From: CAZDET01 sp964504335 | GTDB lineage: Bacteria; Bacteroidota; Bacteroidia; Chitinophagales; Saprospiraceae | Assembly (NCBI GenBank): GCA_964504335.1 | Contig: CAZDET010000003.1 | Span: 1-64,000, forward strand | Direction of reading: 5' to 3' | DNA: 64,000 bases | Part shown: piece after piece, positions 42,109-51,697 of the stretch | Position numbering within the stretch: position 1 is the stretch's first letter | Layout of the letters: each line of letters opens with the position of its first letter | The notes under the pieces: generated by a model | Database searches by the model: none | What the model saw: the letters and a program-made list of their open reading frames with translations, nothing else | What the model was told of the DNA's origin: nothing | Made by a program: the position numbers and the translations under genes

Positions 42109-43125
42109 ATGAGCGAGCAAAAGACGATCCTTTCCGGAATCCAACCCACCGGTAAATTACACTTTGGACGATACTTCGGTGCAATCCAAAACTGGCTGAA
42201 GCTACAGGAAACCTACGACTGCCTTTACTGTGTAGTCAACTACCACGCCATGACCATGCCGTTTCAGCCCAAAAAACTGGCCCAAAACAGCTGGGAGCTG
42301 GTATTCGACCTCCTGGCCACCGGTATCCGCCCGGAAAACCTTTTCATCCAGAGCCTGGTACCCGAACATACCGAACTCGGCTGGATCATGGGATGCTACT
42401 CCAGCTACGGACAGCTTACCCGCATGACGCAATTTAAAGACAAAAGCCGGCAGAGCTCGGAAGGCTCCGACGACGGCTTTATCTCCGCTGCATTGTACAC
42501 CTATCCCATCCTGCAAGCGGCCGATATTTTGATGTACCACGCCGAATTGGTGCCGGTCGGAAAGGACCAGGAACAACACTTGGAACTGACGCGCAACATC
42601 GCCCAGCGCTTCAACAACGAGGTGGGTAAGGAGTATTTTAAACTTCCTCAGCCCCTTTTTACCGAGATCCCCAAGGTGATGTCTACCGCCGATCCTACAC
42701 GCAAGATGAGCGCCAGTGCCGGCGAGAAGCACTACATCGATATCTTTGCGGAGCCAGCCCGCATCGCCAAGCAGATCCGATCGGCCGTAACCGATACGGG
42801 CGATACCCCGGCCGGAGAACTCAGCCCCGGAGTGGCCAACCTATTCCGGATGCTGCGGGCCAGCGGTCAACAAGAAGCACACGACTCCCTTATGGCCGAC
42901 CAGGATGCCGGCCAGCTGCGCTACGTAGACCTCAAAGAGGCCGCGGCAAATGCATTAATCGACCTGACGGAGCCCATCCGCGCCCGACGCGCCGAACTAC
43001 TCCGCGATAAGAAGGCCATCAAAAATCAATTAAAGGCCAGTTCCGCCGATATTCGCAAGCGCGCCCAGGCAACACTTCGGGAGGTGAAAGAACTCGTCGG
43101 GCTTCCGAATCCCAAAGCAATCTGA
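42109..43125 (+). CDS. trpS: Tryptophanyl-tRNA synthetase
   Basis: This 338-residue class I synthetase has the HIGH-type motif GIQPTGKLHFGRYFGAI at residues 9-25, the tryptophan pocket MTQFKDKS and DILMYHAELVPVGKDQEQHLEL, and the KMSKS-type motif TRKMSASAG (about 197-205). The C-terminal anticodon-binding helices end KELVGLP. The length fits bacterial TrpRS. The first adjacent Met is the start, which directly precedes the conserved N-terminus. A stem-loop lies about 200 bp downstream. Confidence 0.97.
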   Translation: MSEQKTILSGIQPTGKLHFGRYFGAIQNWLKLQETYDCLYCVVNYHAMTMPFQPKKLAQNSWELVFDLLATGIRPENLFIQSLVPEHTELGWIMGCYSSYGQLTRMTQFKDKSRQSSEGSDDGFISAALYTYPILQAADILMYHAELVPVGKDQEQHLELTRNIAQRFNNEVGKEYFKLPQPLFTEIPKVMSTADPTRKMSASAGEKHYIDIFAEPARIAKQIRSAVTDTGDTPAGELSPGVANLFRMLRASGQQEAHDSLMADQDAGQLRYVDLKEAAANALIDLTEPIRARRAELLRDKKAIKNQLKASSADIRKRAQATLREVKELVGLPNPKAI

Positions 43126-43478
43126 ACCGCAAACTGCTAGACTTGAAGTCGTTGGGAGGCCCATGCCGATTCGGGGTCGGCTTAAACGGGATGTTTAATT
43201 AGACACGCAACTCTTTTGCTCTATATTCGTAGAATACAAAAACCGCATCCCTGCCATTCACGCACCGCCGCCTTATGACGAATTCACTGGTAGTTAGATT
43301 GCTATCGGTGGGTACCCAAAAAAAGAGAGCCCTGGTATTAGGATGGGCAGGGCTCCTTTAAAAACGCGCTCTCTCTGATGTGAAAAGTAATTCCTAAGTC
43401 AAACGACTTATTCAAATATAGCGTTTTTTGCCGCGCAAAGCAAGATCCGTTTACTACTAACAACCATAATCCCCTGAC
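43126..43478. other. Gene-free 353-bp gap after trpS
   Basis: No coding frame of note. The left part is GC-rich, the middle AT-rich. A stem-loop at 43327-43355 (GAGCCCTG/CAGGGCTC) is described separately. No consensus promoter for the giant PKD gene could be found here. Confidence 0.5.
43327..43355. terminator. Stem-loop between trpS and the giant PKD gene
   Basis: An 8-bp perfect stem (GAGCCCTG/CAGGGCTC) with a 13-nt loop. A run of A lies on its left (43318-43324), so the T-run is on the minus strand; on the plus strand it is followed only by CTTTA. It most likely ends trpS transcripts weakly. Confidence 0.4.
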
Positions 43479-46400
43479 ATGTCTCACCCAATGTGTCACC
43501 GCGACCACTTGGTCCTTTGGCTGTTTTTCCTGCTCGTTTCCGCCCCCTTGTTTGGGCAATTATCATTTGAACCTGCGCCCAATCGGCTGTTTTATTCGGA
43601 TTTGTCCAGTTCTCAGGCGATTGGTACGGGTGATTTCAATTCCGATGGATTTGTAGATGTTTTTCGAATCGGTGCCGATCATCGCCTGTATGTCGATGTG
43701 CAATCATCGACCGATTCTGTTTTCAGTGGATTCAGCTTTCAATTGCCCGCGGCCACTTATACCTCCCTGGCCGCCGCCGATATTAATCGGGATGGGTTTC
43801 TGGATCTGGCTGTGGGCAGTACGGATTCGGTACTGCTCGTGCTCACCGGCCGATTCGACAATAGTTTCGATTTGCAAGCCCTATCAGTGGGAGATGCTTC
43901 GGTACAAACTGTGCATTGGATCGACCTGAATCAGGATGGCCTGTTAGACCTATTCGCCACCAATGCCACCGGGAGCAATCGCACCTTTCGGGCCGAGTCA
44001 GCCACTACCTTCGTTGCCGATACCGCTTTGTTTCGGGCACCGCCCGTCGATTCTTTATTGGTCGGCGGCAATCAGGCTGCGCGCTGGACGGACATCGATC
44101 AGGATGGGGATATCGATCTGTTTTTGTGCCGCAAAGCTACCAGTGATTCAGTGGCCGGCACTGGCCGCAACCTGCTGTATTTAAACCAAGGCGATTTTTC
44201 TTTTGTGGAAAGTGGGCAGGCCCTTGGCCTGGCGGATACCCTCGATAGTTGGGCGGCCGAGTTCGGCGACATCGACAACGACGGCGATATCGATCTCTAC
44301 CTCATTAATCAGAATGGCCCCAATGCCCTACTGCGGCAAGACTCCAGCGGCTTTTCGGATATTACTTCAACGGCGTTGGGCACGCCTCTCGTCGGAGGCC
44401 AGCAGTGCATCTGGGCCGATTTCAATCGCGATCGCGGCCTTGACCTGCTCGTTACCGGCCTCTCTGGTGGCTACCGCGTATACGTGTTCACCAGTGTGGG
44501 CAATTACGCGGAATTTACCGGTGCGCTCCCGTTCTTACAGGGCAACACCGCTACCATCGGCCGACTGAATAAAGATGCTTTTCTGGATGTTATGGCGGGT
44601 ATTCCTCCGGATATCAATGATCAACTTGCACTCAATCGAGGAAACACCAATACACAGTACCTGGCTTTTCAGTTGGAAGGGGCCCAATCCAATGCGCTGG
44701 GGATAGGGGCTCAGCTGCGGCTCTACGGTCCCTGGGGGGTGCAGCTTCGGGAAATTCACAGCAGCTACAGCCACGGGATTTTCTACGCCCCGGAGGTTGT
44801 CTTCGGCTTGGGTGCATCTACTGATGTGGACAGCCTCGAAGTACTGTGGCCATCGGGCGTACGCAGCCGCCTACTAAACCTTCCTGTCGATACCCTGATT
44901 ACCTTGTCCGAGCGCAGCAATTGTGCGGGCCGGGCCAGCTTTACCTACAGCGCTGTTGGTCTTCAACATGCATTTATCAACACCAGCACCAACGGCGATA
45001 CGAGCCGCCAGTGGTCCTTCGGCGACGGGCAAGTCAGTACCGAGCGGCATCCGACTTATACCTACAATGCTCCGGGCACTTATCAGGTGTGTCTGCAATC
45101 AAGCGGGATTTGTGGCGAATTCATCCGCTGCGATAGTATTGTCGTTTCCTGCCTGCCCCTGCAGGTTGGCTTCACGTATGAAGTAAACGGTTTGGAGGTA
45201 CAATTTACCAATACCGGCAGCGGTCAGGAGCGCGGCACGAATTTGTGGACCTTCGGCGACGACAGCACCAGCACCGAGATCAATCCGGTTCATGTCTACG
45301 ATTCAGCCGGCCTCTACGAAGTGTGCTTACAAACGGCCGATGACTGCGGGACGGATATCCGATGCGAAATGATAGCCATCGATTGCCCGACCATTTTACC
45401 CGGCTTCAGCAGCACGGCCGGTGAGCTCACCGTCAGTTTTGTCGATACGACGCAATCGGCGAGTCCCATCCAACAATGGCTTTGGGAGTTCGGGGATGGA
45501 GAAAGCAGCACTGTTCAACAGCCCGTTCACGATTTTCCGGCACCGGGCACCTACGAAGTCTGCCTGACGGCCTTTTCCGATTGCGACAGCGCCCGCACCT
45601 GCCAGATGATTACCGTGGAATGCCTGGCTCCGAGGGTGAGCTTTACCACCGAAAGGAACGGCCTGGAAGTTCGCTTCCTGCCCGAAGTTAGCGGAATCGT
45701 CGACAGCCTGCAATGGAGCCTGGGCGACGGCAATATGATCCAATCCGATACTGCTTTTACTTACACCTACGCCGGCCCAAACGAATACACGGTTTGCTTG
45801 TTGGCTAGTTCTTCCTGCGGCGACGCGCAGTCGTGTGTGTCCGTAGTAGTTGGCTGTACGCCTCCCGAAGCCGCCTTCGGCATCGAAATTGATCGCCTGA
45901 CCGTATTGGTCACCGACAGCACCATCGGAGCGATCGATTCGTACAATTACACCTTCGGCGACGGTAGCAGCAGCTCGGAGCCCAACGTGAGCCATACTTA
46001 TGTGAGCCCTGGTACCTACACAATTTGCCAGACCGTTTCCAGCGTGTGCGGGGTTGGGCAGAAATGCGACACCATTACACTCACCTGCCTCCCCGAACAG
46101 GCCATTTTCACCAGCCAGCTAGTAGGGCAAATTGCTCAATTCTCCAACGGCAACGAGCGGGCTACTTCCTTCGAATGGACCTTTGGCGATGGCAATTCGA
46201 GCACCGAACCCGATCCCGAACACAAATACGATACAACCGGAGACTACGAGGTATGCCTGATCATCACCGAGCCCTGTGGCCGCGACACTACCTGCAATAC
46301 CATCACGGTAGGTTGCCTGCTTCCCAACCCTTCCTTCAGCACTCAGGTGGATGGCCGCCTCCTCACAGCCACTCCCCTGGCCCTACCCGATTCGCTCTCA

Positions 46401-48668
46401 CCAATGTGGAGCTTTGGCGACGGCACCACCTCCACTGACTCCGTACCCACCCACACCTATACCCAGAACGGCACATACGAAGTTTGTCTCGAACTGACCA
46501 ATGATTGCGGCACGGATGAGTTTTGCCAGATGGTCACCATCGATTGCCCAACCCCCACCGTAGATTTCGACCTGATCACCAGTGGCCTGACCGTTGACGT
46601 AGTCGGAGTCGACACCGTCGATGCGGCCTTTCTCTGGACGTTCGGAGATGGTACTACCTCCACGGAGGCAAGCCCCAGGCATACCTATGCCGAATCGGGC
46701 AACTACGAAGTATGCCTGGAATTAACCTCCCAGTGCGACACCACGGTTGCGTGTCAAACCGCGCTTCTGGATTGTGCGTTACCCGGCGCTTCCTTCAATG
46801 CTGACGTCAATGGCTTTACAGTGTCCTTCACCAACACTACTAGTGAAGGCGGTGCTTTCCGGCAATGGTCGTTCGGAGACGGCACCTCCGGGCAAAGCGA
46901 GAACCCGCAGCATACCTATCAGCAACCAGGGATTTACGAAGTGTGCCTGTCGGAAGAAAACAGCTGCGGCCGGGATACCTTTTGCCAAATGCTGGCGATT
47001 GCTTGTACGCCCATTTCCGCCGGCTTCTCTTTCGTGAGCACGGAACTGGATGTCGCCTTTATGGTCAGCGACTCCGTCGATGCGGAAGCCCAATTCAGCT
47101 GGACTTTCGGCGACGATACTACTGTAGTGACGATGCGCAATCCTACCCACGAGTACACCCTGCCGGGCAGTTACGAAGTATGCCTGACGGTGGAAAATAG
47201 CTGCCAGGAGATTACCTCCTGCCAGACCATCGACGTGGTGTGCGCTCCGCCAAGTGCCGATTTCTCCTTCGTTCGCAACCAGTTGGAAGTCCGCTTTGCC
47301 GACCAAAGTCAAAATCAGCCAGCCACCTTTCTATGGACCTTCGGCGACGGCAGTAGCAGCACCGAGACCAACCCGGAGCATACCTTTCAGGAGGTAGGCA
47401 CGTATGAGGTCTGCCTGGAGGTCACCAGTGTTTGCGGCCGAGACAGCATTTGCCGGCAAATACAGGTACAGTGCCTTCCACCCGAGACGGATTTCTCTTA
47501 CGAAATTAATGACCTGCAGGTCGTCTTTTCGGATCTGTCGATGCTCAATCCTTCCTCCTATCAATGGGATTTTGGAGACGGCGCCACTTCCGATCAGCCC
47601 GCTCCGACGCATGACTTCTCAGAGCCAGGCACATATATTGTATGCCTCACCACCTCGAGTATCTGCGGCTCCAATCAACGGTGCGATACACTGGGCGTGA
47701 GCTGCCCCGCCCCCCAGGCCATATTTTCGGTCAATCAGAATCGCCTCCAGGTTGAGCTGAGTGATCAATCCACTGGCAGTCCGGATAGTATTTTCTGGGA
47801 TTTCGGAGACGGGGCTACTTCCAACGAAGCCAATCCCACTCATCGTTACGCAGCGGAAGGTACCTATACCATCTGCCAAACCGTAAGTAGCGCATGTGGA
47901 GAAACCATGCGGTGCCAGCAGCTCCAGGTCGATTGCCCTTTACCATCACCGGCATTCGAAGTAGACGCCGACTTTCTCAATGTCACCTTCATCAGCGGCG
48001 GGGGGGAATCAGCCCAATGGACGTTCGGGGATGGCAACTCAAGCACCGAGTTGAATCCGACTCATACCTACAGCGGCCCGGGTATTTATCAGGTCTGCGT
48101 AGAGGTGACCGACGAGTGCGGCAGTGCCGAAATCTGCCAGCCACTTTCCGTACAGTGCGCTCCGCCTCAGGCGGGTTTTTCCATTACCCGAAACGGTTCC
48201 ATTCTGCAATTGCAGGATACCTCCAGTGGTATGATCAGCCAGCGGCAATGGACCTTCGACGACGGTAGCTTTTCCACCTTGCGCAACCCGATCCACCAGT
48301 TGCCCGGCGATACGACCGGATTTTACGAAATCTGCCTCACCGTCGCAGGGCTTTGTGGAGAAACTACGACCTGTGAGTCCATCATGCTGGATAACGTCAA
48401 CTCCGCCCGAATGCCGGAATGGGCAACGCGCCTGCAAATTGCCCCCAACCCCGGCACCGACGTCAGCCGGCTCACCTGGGAGGCTCTACCGCAATCACAG
48501 CTAACCGTCGATTTGCATTCTCTGGATGGTCGACAATTAAGACGGTGGCAACTGACGGGCAGAAGCGGCCAACTGACCCTACCTGTCGCCGAACTTCCGG
48601 CGGGATTATACCTGCTGAAATGCCGGCAAAACGGGGAGGTGGCTCACTTGCGGTTGCTGGTTCATTAA
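43479..48668 (+). CDS. Giant surface protein: FG-GAP/ASPIC head, about 15 PKD repeats, T9SS type A tail
   Basis: This 1729-residue exported protein has the signal peptide VLWLFFLLVSAPLFGQ. Residues about 25-390 are VCBS/FG-GAP propeller repeats (GDFNSDGFVDV, DINRDGFLDLAVG, DIDQDGDIDLFL, DIDNDGDIDLYL). An ASPIC/UnbV-type segment follows (VVFGLGASTDVDSLEVLWPSG). From about 485 to 1640 there are about 15 PKD repeats of some 77 residues, each with F-G-D-G, a TYEVCL strand and a Cys pair (CG..C..I.V.C). The last 75 residues are a type A T9SS sorting domain (APNPGTDVSRLTW ... GLYLLKC). It is probably an adhesin or matrix protein exposed on the cell surface. Confidence 0.93.
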   Translation: MSHPMCHRDHLVLWLFFLLVSAPLFGQLSFEPAPNRLFYSDLSSSQAIGTGDFNSDGFVDVFRIGADHRLYVDVQSSTDSVFSGFSFQLPAATYTSLAAADINRDGFLDLAVGSTDSVLLVLTGRFDNSFDLQALSVGDASVQTVHWIDLNQDGLLDLFATNATGSNRTFRAESATTFVADTALFRAPPVDSLLVGGNQAARWTDIDQDGDIDLFLCRKATSDSVAGTGRNLLYLNQGDFSFVESGQALGLADTLDSWAAEFGDIDNDGDIDLYLINQNGPNALLRQDSSGFSDITSTALGTPLVGGQQCIWADFNRDRGLDLLVTGLSGGYRVYVFTSVGNYAEFTGALPFLQGNTATIGRLNKDAFLDVMAGIPPDINDQLALNRGNTNTQYLAFQLEGAQSNALGIGAQLRLYGPWGVQLREIHSSYSHGIFYAPEVVFGLGASTDVDSLEVLWPSGVRSRLLNLPVDTLITLSERSNCAGRASFTYSAVGLQHAFINTSTNGDTSRQWSFGDGQVSTERHPTYTYNAPGTYQVCLQSSGICGEFIRCDSIVVSCLPLQVGFTYEVNGLEVQFTNTGSGQERGTNLWTFGDDSTSTEINPVHVYDSAGLYEVCLQTADDCGTDIRCEMIAIDCPTILPGFSSTAGELTVSFVDTTQSASPIQQWLWEFGDGESSTVQQPVHDFPAPGTYEVCLTAFSDCDSARTCQMITVECLAPRVSFTTERNGLEVRFLPEVSGIVDSLQWSLGDGNMIQSDTAFTYTYAGPNEYTVCLLASSSCGDAQSCVSVVVGCTPPEAAFGIEIDRLTVLVTDSTIGAIDSYNYTFGDGSSSSEPNVSHTYVSPGTYTICQTVSSVCGVGQKCDTITLTCLPEQAIFTSQLVGQIAQFSNGNERATSFEWTFGDGNSSTEPDPEHKYDTTGDYEVCLIITEPCGRDTTCNTITVGCLLPNPSFSTQVDGRLLTATPLALPDSLSPMWSFGDGTTSTDSVPTHTYTQNGTYEVCLELTNDCGTDEFCQMVTIDCPTPTVDFDLITSGLTVDVVGVDTVDAAFLWTFGDGTTSTEASPRHTYAESGNYEVCLELTSQCDTTVACQTALLDCALPGASFNADVNGFTVSFTNTTSEGGAFRQWSFGDGTSGQSENPQHTYQQPGIYEVCLSEENSCGRDTFCQMLAIACTPISAGFSFVSTELDVAFMVSDSVDAEAQFSWTFGDDTTVVTMRNPTHEYTLPGSYEVCLTVENSCQEITSCQTIDVVCAPPSADFSFVRNQLEVRFADQSQNQPATFLWTFGDGSSSTETNPEHTFQEVGTYEVCLEVTSVCGRDSICRQIQVQCLPPETDFSYEINDLQVVFSDLSMLNPSSYQWDFGDGATSDQPAPTHDFSEPGTYIVCLTTSSICGSNQRCDTLGVSCPAPQAIFSVNQNRLQVELSDQSTGSPDSIFWDFGDGATSNEANPTHRYAAEGTYTICQTVSSACGETMRCQQLQVDCPLPSPAFEVDADFLNVTFISGGGESAQWTFGDGNSSTELNPTHTYSGPGIYQVCVEVTDECGSAEICQPLSVQCAPPQAGFSITRNGSILQLQDTSSGMISQRQWTFDDGSFSTLRNPIHQLPGDTTGFYEICLTVAGLCGETTTCESIMLDNVNSARMPEWATRLQIAPNPGTDVSRLTWEALPQSQLTVDLHSLDGRQLRRWQLTGRSGQLTLPVAELPAGLYLLKCRQNGEVAHLRLLVH

Positions 48669-48672
48669 GTAC

Positions 48673-50415
48673 TCAGCGTACCAGGTGCAGCGTACCGGTC
48701 TGGTTTTGTTTAATCCAGCGGCCGGGCTGAATTTCGTATTCGTACCGCAGCATAAAGACGTAGACACCAGTAGCAAGCGCCTGGGATCGGGCCGTACCAT
48801 CCCAGGTGGTTTCCGGATTGTCGCTTTCGAAGACCAGCATCCCCCAACGATCGTAGACTTGTATTGAATAATCGCGGTAAGGACAGTTGGGAAAGAGTTG
48901 CCACTGATCGTTCAGTTCGTCGCCATTGGGCGAAAAGGCATTGGGCACGTACCAGCTACAGGGGCAGTAGCCCACATCGACGTGCACGTCGATGGTGTAA
49001 TTCGTACCACAGGTAGCGGCATCCAGGGTGTAGCGGGCGGGCCCCTTCAGGAGGCGGCTGCCTTCCGTTGGTCCGTCGCTCCATTGATAGGTGGCGTCTT
49101 CCAGGGGCGTTTCAAAAAACCACTCATCGGTACAAACAACGGTGGTATCGATGGCCCAATTGGCCGTATCGGGAACGGCTCCGCAGCGGATTTCCAGTGG
49201 CAAATCCAGCGGCGAAACGGCTACATCGACGGAATCGAAGGCGGTGAATGCCAGGTTTTGGCTGGGAATGGTAATGGGCCGCACGGTAGGCGGCACTCCG
49301 GCGGCTGGTGGCTCGGCGAATCCAGCTTCCGCACACGACCAATCAATACCCGGTCGGATGGTAGTGACGAAGCCGCTCGTCAGATTGAACTCCGAAGCCG
49401 TACCCGTACCCGCCAGAAAGACCTTCCCCCGTTCCAGCGCACTGGCGGTAAAGTACCGCAGTATGCCGTTGCCGTCGGCCAGCAGGCGGCGCCCGTCGTT
49501 GAAGGTACCGGCGGTACCGTAGGTCATTACAGTCAGTTCCGATTCTGCAGAACGGGTGACTACCACGACTTCGGAATCCGTATTCGTGAGGGCAGGAACT
49601 GCTTCGGAAGTCAATTCCGCCGGAGCGCCTTGCAGCGCTCCGGTTGCCGACCATTGCAAGAGTTTATACGGCTGCCCGAAGGATTCCTGGACTGCGATGT
49701 ACGATTGATTATCGATCAGTACCGGTTCGCTGGATCGCACGGCCGCCGGGGTGGTTTCGGCCAGCTCCTGGCCGAAGCGGACCTGCCCGGTAAAATCGAC
49801 GCCAAAAAAGCGCGTGCCACTTCGGCAAAAGAGGCCGTTTTCGCCGATGCCCATTACTGCGGTACCGTCGGTGATACCCAACTGGCGCGACCAATCGGGC
49901 GTGCCGTCGGGTTCGAGGCGCACAAGCCAATCGCGGATACCCGCGGGCGTGCGCAGCCGGTTGAGCATGAAAATGCCTTCCGGCCCACTGACCAGTCCGG
50001 CACATTGATCGAGCACAGAGGCACGGAAAACCTGCATGCGCTCGGGTTGGCCCTCCGCATCGAGCAGCAGTAAAAAGATGTCCTGAGCCCCCGTTTGCCC
50101 GGCTACGGCCACCCGCCCATCGTCGAGGGCCTCGACCTGCGACAGAAAGAGTGCAGCGGTGTCGAGTTCGTACTGATAGGCCCAGGAAAGATTGGCGCAG
50201 CTGTCGAACCGAGCTACAAAAAACGTGTGAGCACCGGAGGCAGGCCCCGGCTCTGCCAGGTCGTTTGCCAGTAAAAACCCATCTTGCTGGGTGGTTACCT
50301 GTGCATTATTCCATACCTCGGTCAATGGGAAATCGAGAAAAAAGCTACTTTGCGCCTGCATTAGCGCACACGTGCATAGTAAAAGCACGATCACGGGAAA
50401 ATAATGTGACTTCAT
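48673..50415 (-). CDS. Secreted protein with type B T9SS sorting domain
   Basis: This 580-residue exported protein has the signal peptide YFPVIVLLLCTCALMQAQ. Residues about 25-390 resemble beta-propeller-like repeats (TQQDGFLLAND, DGRVAVAGQTGAQDIFLLLLD, GPEGIFMLN). A Cys-rich domain with TTVVCTDEWFFETPLEDATYQW and CGTNYTIDVHVDVGYCPC precedes the C-terminal 85 residues, a gliding-motility-associated domain (SWYVPNAFSPNGDELNDQWQ ... YDRWGMLVFES ... TGVYVFMLRY). It is convergent with the giant PKD gene, 4 bp apart. Likely a surface-anchored T9SS cargo of unknown ligand. Confidence 0.9.
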   Translation of the reverse strand: MKSHYFPVIVLLLCTCALMQAQSSFFLDFPLTEVWNNAQVTTQQDGFLLANDLAEPGPASGAHTFFVARFDSCANLSWAYQYELDTAALFLSQVEALDDGRVAVAGQTGAQDIFLLLLDAEGQPERMQVFRASVLDQCAGLVSGPEGIFMLNRLRTPAGIRDWLVRLEPDGTPDWSRQLGITDGTAVMGIGENGLFCRSGTRFFGVDFTGQVRFGQELAETTPAAVRSSEPVLIDNQSYIAVQESFGQPYKLLQWSATGALQGAPAELTSEAVPALTNTDSEVVVVTRSAESELTVMTYGTAGTFNDGRRLLADGNGILRYFTASALERGKVFLAGTGTASEFNLTSGFVTTIRPGIDWSCAEAGFAEPPAAGVPPTVRPITIPSQNLAFTAFDSVDVAVSPLDLPLEIRCGAVPDTANWAIDTTVVCTDEWFFETPLEDATYQWSDGPTEGSRLLKGPARYTLDAATCGTNYTIDVHVDVGYCPCSWYVPNAFSPNGDELNDQWQLFPNCPYRDYSIQVYDRWGMLVFESDNPETTWDGTARSQALATGVYVFMLRYEYEIQPGRWIKQNQTGTLHLVR

Positions 50416-50639
50416 AGCGGCTTACGATGTTAGATGCGAAACCTTCAGGCTTGCACAATATGGATGTCTCTTAATAATTGCTAGACGTAAACCGGGGTGG
50501 TTTGGAAGGCGAGAATCGCTGGGATGATGCGCAGAGAATGTAACCAGGGAACAGGGAGTAGGAGAACGCATCTCTTCCCATGTTAGCGAAACGCTATACC
50601 TGCCGAATTATTTTGAACTCCGGACAGAAAACTCGATGC

Positions 50640-50837
50640 ATGCAGCTTTCCTACGCCAAAGCCCTCGAGGAGCTACAACAACTCGTAGCCCAGCTTCAGG
50701 AGGAGCAAACGGATATCGACGAATTGGAAACTCGAATAAAGCGGGCCCAGGAGTTGGTGGCGTTTTGCCGGCAGCGCCTGCGCAATACCGAAGATCGGAT
50801 CGACGCATTATTTGACGAAGACAAGGCAGTAGAATGA
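50640..50837 (+). CDS. xseB: Exodeoxyribonuclease VII small subunit
   Basis: This 65-residue protein matches XseB: SYAKALEELQQLVAQLQEEQTDIDELETRIKRAQEL, followed by the helical end FCRQRLRNTEDRIDALF. XseB coils around XseA in exonuclease VII, which degrades single-stranded DNA. The ATG at 50640 is used; the frame opens to 50580 but lacks conserved sequence. Its stop overlaps the start of the SDR gene by four bases (ATGA). xseA is not adjacent, which is unusual. Confidence 0.9.
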   Translation: MQLSYAKALEELQQLVAQLQEEQTDIDELETRIKRAQELVAFCRQRLRNTEDRIDALFDEDKAVE

Positions 50838-51697
50838 GGGAAACACCCACTGTATTGATCACGGGCGCCAATACGGGAATCGGCCTGGCCACTGCCCGCG
50901 CACTGGCCGCCAAAAATTTTCGGGTGCTGATCGTTTGTCGCACCGATGCGAAGGCCGAAATCACCCGGGATTTGCTCATCCGGGAAACCGGTAACAGGCT
51001 CATTGAGCCCTACGCCGCCGACTTATCCTCCCAGACGCAGATCCGCCGCTTGGCGAGCCAGGTGAAACAACGCTACTCCGAGCTCGACGTGCTGATCAAC
51101 AATGCCGGCATCTGGAATTCCAAACTCGAGTACACCGTAGATGGCGTAGAAATGGTGCTGGCCGTCAACCATCTCGCCTACTTTTTGCTGAGTCACTTAC
51201 TGTACCCCTTACTGGAGGCCTCGCCCGATGGGCGCATCGTTAATGTCAGTTCCGACTCCCACTTTCAGATCAAGGGGCTCTTTTTCGACGATCTGTACCT
51301 GACCAGGCGGTATCACGGCCTGCGGTCGTATGCCCAATCGAAGCTGGCCAACCTTTTATTCACCTACGAATTCGAGCGGCGCAAATCCAATCCCCAGATA
51401 TCCATCCACGCTGTCCAGCCCGGCCTGGTCCAGACCGATATTGGGCTGAAGCACACCAGTTGGCTGCACGCGCTGGCCTGGCGCGTCCGGCGGCAGATGA
51501 GCGGCCGCAAAAGCCCCGAGGAAGGGGCTGCTACTTCCATTTTTCTGGCTAGCACCGATTCGCTGGCGGGTAGAAGCGGATTGTACTGGGACGATTGCCA
51601 GCCGAAGCCTTCCTCAAAAGCCTCTTACGATGAGGAGGCCGCCACGCGGCTGTGGGAAGAGAGTTGCCGGCTGTGCCATATCGATTCCTATTTTTAG
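50834..51697 (+). CDS. Short-chain dehydrogenase (retinol-dehydrogenase-like)
   Basis: This 287-residue NAD(P)-dependent SDR has cofactor motif GANTGIG (about residues 11-17), NNAG at about 88-92 (LINNAGIWN), the catalytic Ser in VSSDSHF, and Tyr-Lys in YAQSK (about 165-169). The size and the EFERR/QPGLVQTDIG region resemble eukaryotic-type RDH/WWOX-like SDRs, often lipid or retinoid alcohol dehydrogenases. It overlaps xseB by 4 bp. The substrate cannot be assigned. It is convergent with a second SDR at 51694. Confidence 0.9.
   Translation: MRETPTVLITGANTGIGLATARALAAKNFRVLIVCRTDAKAEITRDLLIRETGNRLIEPYAADLSSQTQIRRLASQVKQRYSELDVLINNAGIWNSKLEYTVDGVEMVLAVNHLAYFLLSHLLYPLLEASPDGRIVNVSSDSHFQIKGLFFDDLYLTRRYHGLRSYAQSKLANLLFTYEFERRKSNPQISIHAVQPGLVQTDIGLKHTSWLHALAWRVRRQMSGRKSPEEGAATSIFLASTDSLAGRSGLYWDDCQPKPSSKASYDEEAATRLWEESCRLCHIDSYF

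Noticed and set aside
45000..48300. CRISPR-like array because of regular repeats
   Set aside because: The period of about 230 bp is in coding frame and encodes PKD domains.
48898..50073. A 391-codon plus-strand frame opposite the T9SS type B gene
   Set aside because: Shadow frame rich in Gly and Arg without domain; the minus-strand gene has a signal peptide and sorting domain.
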